The notes under the pieces: generated by a model
What the model was told of the DNA's origin: nothing
What the model saw: the letters and a program-made list of their open reading frames with translations, nothing else
Database searches by the model: none
Part shown: positions 59,451 through 64,000 of the stretch, in pieces
Position numbering within the stretch: the first letter of the stretch is position 1
How the letters are laid out: each line of letters starts with the position of its first letter
Source: Climacium dendroides
Taxonomy: Eukaryota; Streptophyta; Bryopsida; Hypnales; Climaciaceae
Direction of reading: 5' to 3'
DNA length: 64,000 nt
NCBI GenBank assembly: GCA_950106755.1
Contig: OX467082.1
Span: 31,000,001-31,064,000 of the forward strand
Position numbers and translations under genes: made by a program

Positions 59451-60339
59451 TGACTACCCTCTAACTACAGGTGTCCTGAAACTGCCCCTACCGGAAATGC
59501 ATCTCTACCACAGGGGTACATATTGGAGTATTCCATGTACCATATGTGAACATCTCAGGGTTTACGACCTTTTAGAGAACCTCATGGGGGGCTCATTTAT
59601 TTTAGGCAGTGCAGAAAACGATCTTTTGAGGAGTGATGAAGTTGTTTACATCTGTATAAGTGGATGAAACATGCTGAATTTGGATGAAGAAATTTTTATG
59701 CATCCAAAAGTGTGTACATTCATTTAAAAAAAGTGATTTTGTCCTAAGATATTGTAGCAATTCAACACTTTACACTACAGTGGAGAAGTGCACTAGTCAA
59801 GAATTGTAGGGAAATGGAGTAATATGATTGGAGCAAATTTTATTCTTCACCAGATTAAGTTTACACTATAGCCAAGACTTGTTCAATGGAGAACTTCAAG
59901 GAAGGGATGAAAAAATGACATGACTACCTATGTGGCATCTCTTTTGTAAGGGGAGTTTTCTAGAGATTAAGTTTCTTGGGCAAACTCACCTTCCTAGACA
60001 AGAAACTTGGCCTCAAGAGAACTATAACTTCATTAAAATATTATTAATCATTGACAAGTTTAGTAGTGTAGTACAACTACTCATCATTGTTCAACAATTG
60101 TTTTAAAGATTGTTGAAGTCCATCTATACTTTAGACCACCTAAATTTTGAGTCTAAATGTTAATTTTGATTTGGAGATGCTCAACATGCTAACAAAGATC
60201 CAACTAATGATGAGAAAGGACAAACATATTGCCAAATATAGGCTCAAAAAAGTTTCTATCACTTTTGAAAAAAATATTGCTAAAAAAATTAAAGAACACA
60301 TCCATTGTAGGCTCTAAAATTATAGTTAACTTTACTACC

Positions 60340-61121
60340 GGTTGGCGCTTGCTATGCTACACATTCATCATTAGAATTTTATAAGAATTTTTATATATTA
60401 GATAGAATGCAGAACAAAAATTTCAATAAATCTTCAAATAAAAATGCCTAAAACCTTTGTATAATTTTTTTTATAAATAAGCATATATTGAAATGTATAA
60501 TAGAAATTTATTGAATGATGAATGAAACATATGCAATGGTAAATATTATAAAAGATACACATACATTAGAAATTTGACTCCATTGTTACAAAAAATGGCA
60601 ACTCAAATTGAAGAATTGAAAAGAAAAACTTATAAATCTCAAAAACTTTATGAACTTCAAAACTCAAAATTGCTTCAATTGAATAAATTTCTCAAAATCA
60701 TTTGGTAGTAGCAATAGAAAATTGAAATCATGAAAACATAAAGTTTACAAAAGCACAAAATCATAGAAGTGCAAAGAAGTGTAAAGCCAAGAGAAGCAAT
60801 GGATTTGCTACCTCTATAATATCATTCTATGGATCCTCTTTAATATCACTTTAATTGCAACAACTATATTATTTCTATAATATCACATTTTGTAAAAGAT
60901 GATATTATAGAAGTGATTGCAAACTGCTACTCTATTTCTGTAATATCACATTGTGTGAAAATATGATTTCTATGTATGCATGATTGAAAATATTTTTACA
61001 AAATATTTAAAATAATTATTTTAAGGACTTATTGAAATCATTATCATGCATTCTATTCAAACATATCAAAACTTTACTAATATGTGATACAATGAATGCA
61101 TAGCATAGCAAGCATGAGCCC
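60340..61121. mobile_element. Long-TIR element, about 780 bp
   Basis: The left end GGTTGGCGCTTGCTATGCTA and the inverted right end GGCTCATGCTTGCTATGCTA match. The similarity continues inward for well over 100 bp (CATTCAT, AGAATGCA, TTTCAATAA). The left end recurs at 5,298. No coding frame, so non-autonomous; the long inverted ends resemble Mutator-like MITEs, but I see no clear target duplication. Confidence 0.6.
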
Positions 61122-63070
61122 TTAGTATTAATGATAGCATTTGTGATATTGCAGAGGGAGTTATGATTTTAGTAGTATGATTATAACTCATGTGAGAGTA
61201 GGGTGAAATAGCACTTCGAACAAAGCTTTGTGGAGATCTTACCCATTTAATTCAAGATTTTTATCATTTAGAACATCAAGTGTTTTGTATCTTGAAGGAT
61301 TACTACACTAATAAAATAGTTTCCCATCTACTATACATTTTCCTATTTTTTTCCTTGCTTTTATCCTCACTTTTGAATTATGATCCTTTGATTGGGGTGC
61401 ACTTTCAATGGCTCTCAAACCAAAGTCAAATCAAGATGGAATTACCACCAAGTAGAATTTTTTTCTACCCTCTTCATGTGGTTGTTGGAAAGCTCTTAAG
61501 CATTTCCATCATTTGAATGATGTAAATTTGAAAAATAGATAATTACAAATTCCTTCTAAAAAATTTAATTTTAAAATTGTATTATTCGAAGAAAAAAATC
61601 TAGAAAGAGATGAAATATTAATATAATAAGAAAACTTTCTTGGAAATAATTATAACCTTCTTAATATTTTCTAAAGAAATTCACCACTTGCTTGGAGTTT
61701 ATAAATTATTTTCAATTTTTGTTTGTATTGCTACAACAAGAATACATTTTGAACAACTTCCACATGGTGACTAACATAGGTTTGTAAAATCCAACCATGG
61801 TTTTTATTCCATTTTTACTTTCATTACATATAGTCTTCAACATGTTAGTGCTATGATGGCTTAACAACTTTGAGGCCAATGGTAGGCACATTTTAAACCA
61901 ATTTTCTATATTCAAGTACTTGGTTGATGTCTTTTTGGATCTTGTTTTTTGTGATCAAGCATCAAGATGATTTTTTGAAAAATACTCCATACAAATGTTT
62001 CACTATTTCAAGATAGTTGGTAAAAGGTTTGTTGAATACTTTTCAACATAAAAAGATTGTCCAATATTGAAGCACCAATTCGGCAAGGTGGTGAAGTGCC
62101 AAGATAATAAAAGATTTATCATGGATCTTTCTAAAATTTTTTTTATACTTTTTTTAAGAACTTCATGACAAAAGTTAAATTTTGAATTATTTTACACTTT
62201 TCATTTATGATTTAACACTTGGAAGCATTTTCAATGATTTCTAAAGCCGTGTCTTGCATGTGTGATGTTAATTTTTTTTTCAAATTATAAATATAATAAA
62301 ACATTAAATACATTGAAAAGTTTTGTAGTATATCAAATCAAGATTTATAAAAAATTTGTTGAAAAAATTTCAACATAACTATTTTAGAAAAGTAGTATTG
62401 AAGAATTATAAACAATTATTGAAAGGAAAACAATGCAATTTTCTATACAACAATGCTAATAAAATATCTTAAAACCTTTAGTTAGTACCATTTTAGAGAA
62501 GAGGTGTTTAAAAATTGTTTATTATTATAAATAATGAACTATGAAGCATGCAGTTTTTAATATAACATGTATCGTTGCCCCACCCATGACAATAAAACTT
62601 GTACTTGATTCCATCTTTGGGGCTAGTTTTACTATTTTCTTTATACGAATGAAAATAATTTGAAACTAACCATCTTCTATTTTCTAAATTGAAATGGTAT
62701 GAAATAGTCTATGTGCACATTTCTTCTTTTAGGGCTTTCCATTAGTGCTAAAAGAACACTTGATAATTACAAAAATGTATAGCTTGATTATAAAGCAAAA
62801 AATAAAAAATCAATCATGAAATGTTTTTTGCTTTTGGTGTGTGAAAAGATATGTGCCTTTAATCAACTTCAAAGTCAGTTCACTCCTTGAGACACTTTTA
62901 CAAAGGTGGCAATGGAAGTTACCTCACTATGCATTCAATCATGTAGATGCTTTCTTGGAGATGTTAATTATATAATTTATTTTATAAAAAAAAATAACAA
63001 TCAAAATGGGGGTTGAAACACTACATCTATAATTAAATTATCTTGAGGATTATCTTGTTATATATGTATG

Positions 63071-63771
63071 ATTGCAAGAAACACTTGTCCTATTTTTTTG
63101 TCCTCTTAGCCTTGAACATGTATTTTTTGCTTATAACTTTTGCATCATATGTTGGTTTCATGTAAAATTTTAAATGAAGGTACATGTGGTAGTCTTAAAT
63201 ATTAAATATTTTTTTGTATTGAAAAAAATGATTTTATTATTTTTAAACAACTTGTATTTGGATGTCTACCTTGGCCATTTAGAAGATTCCAATACTATTT
63301 TTGATCCAAAAATGGAAATTTGAAATTCAAAATTGATATACATGGGCTAAAGTTACATAAGTCTATAAAGATTTTTTTTAAATAGTAAATTGTCCACCCT
63401 CCAAATGTGCTCAAAGTGCATGACCGTTGTGCAAGTGCAAAGAACACCATTTTTCCCACAAAGATGAAAATGGTTGAGAAGGATCACCTTCAATTTTAAA
63501 AATGAAATTTTTAATCTATTATATCTTTTTTACTATTTTCTAAAAATCAAACATCAAATTGTCCATTTTCCTGATATTTTTGATAGTTCCTTTTTGGTAT
63601 TTAACTTTTAAAGATAAATTTTCCTAGGTCTGAATTTTTAGAGATCTTCTTGTTTTTAATGCTTTACAAATTATCCATACTTTATTTTATTTAAAAAGAT
63701 TTATTTCAAAAGTCACAGCACTCACTAAAGTAGATTGTTTAGAGCTCAAAACAACAAGTGTTTCTTGCAAT
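63071..63771. mobile_element. TIR element, about 700 bp
   Basis: Left end ATTGCAAGAAACACTTGT at 63,071 and its perfect 18-bp reverse complement ACAAGTGTTTCTTGCAAT ending at 63,771. The left 400 bp recur at 19,054. No coding capacity and no convincing target duplication, so the superfamily is open. Confidence 0.75.
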
Positions 63772-64000
63772 GACCTATATAGATACAATTTTTTAAAATA
63801 AAATATAAAGATTTAATGCAAAATGAATTAATATATTTTATCATATTGATAACTTCATATTTCTTGCCAATTTTAATAAAATTTAATTTCCAAAATAAAA
63901 AATTATAATTGTGATAATTTTCAAAGTTAAAATGCTCTTAAAGTGATTTGTCAAAGTTTTGGTAAAGATTTTTTCAAATTTGACAATATAGGTTCTTAAT

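Larger units (their letters stand above)
59690..64000. other. AT-rich intergenic DNA
   Basis: Only short chance frames. Holds the two TIR elements listed below; nothing else is supported. Confidence 0.6.

Overview
This is nuclear DNA of a land plant. The genes encode secreted polysaccharide lyase family 1 pectate lyases of plant type and a small secreted cysteine-rich protein, split by GT-AG introns. The transposon remains include many CACTACAAGAAA-ended elements, typical of plant CACTA transposons. Genes are GC-rich at third codon positions and sit in moderately GC-rich islands. These islands are separated by very AT-rich, repeat-filled DNA. A bryophyte or other non-seed plant seems likeliest, but that is a guess. 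There are no bacterial features, no CRISPR and no rRNA or tRNA that I can support.

Layout: (1) 1-3.9 kb: pectate lyase gene A on the minus strand, with its conserved 3' flank and a degenerate downstream block. (2) 3.9-14.3 kb: AT-rich repeats and one broken coiled-coil coding relic. (3) 14.3-18.5 kb: a gene-like but ORF-poor block, paralogous to segments at 0-0.3 kb and 39.8-41.8 kb. (4) 18.6-26.1 kb: AT-rich DNA with TIR elements and a dense cluster of nine CACTA-type miniature elements (22.3-25.2 kb), most with clear 3-bp target duplications. (5) 26,103-38,982: a large palindrome. Two 3,974-bp arms, identical wherever compared, carry pectate lyase genes B (minus) and C (plus) head to head around a 4,932-bp AT-rich spacer. 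(6) 39-41.8 kb: the downstream block again. (7) 41.8-44.1 kb: a diverged tandem array holding a young, nearly perfectly palindromic CACTA-type miniature element. (8) 44.1-49.3 kb: AT-rich dispersed repeats, including an inverted pair. (9) 49.3-52.6 kb: pectate lyase gene D. (10) 53.2-54.8 kb: AT-rich repeats. (11) 55.8-59.5 kb: a three-exon gene (minus) for a 132-aa secreted protein with 12 cysteines. (12) 59.7-64 kb: AT-rich DNA with two TIR elements.

The four pectate lyases (525-529 aa) share one architecture: signal peptide, an acidic lysine-poor extension of about 120 residues encoded by exon 1, one coding intron in the same phase, and the catalytic beta-helix domain encoded wholly by exon 2. 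They also share a promoter footprint of about 55 bp, a 3'-flank element of about 110 bp and, in B, C and D, a probable 5'-UTR intron. Exon 1, introns and flanks have diverged between A, D and B/C, but parts of exon 2 are about 98-99% identical with abrupt edges, which points to gene conversion within the cluster. The products should act in the cell wall on de-esterified homogalacturonan.
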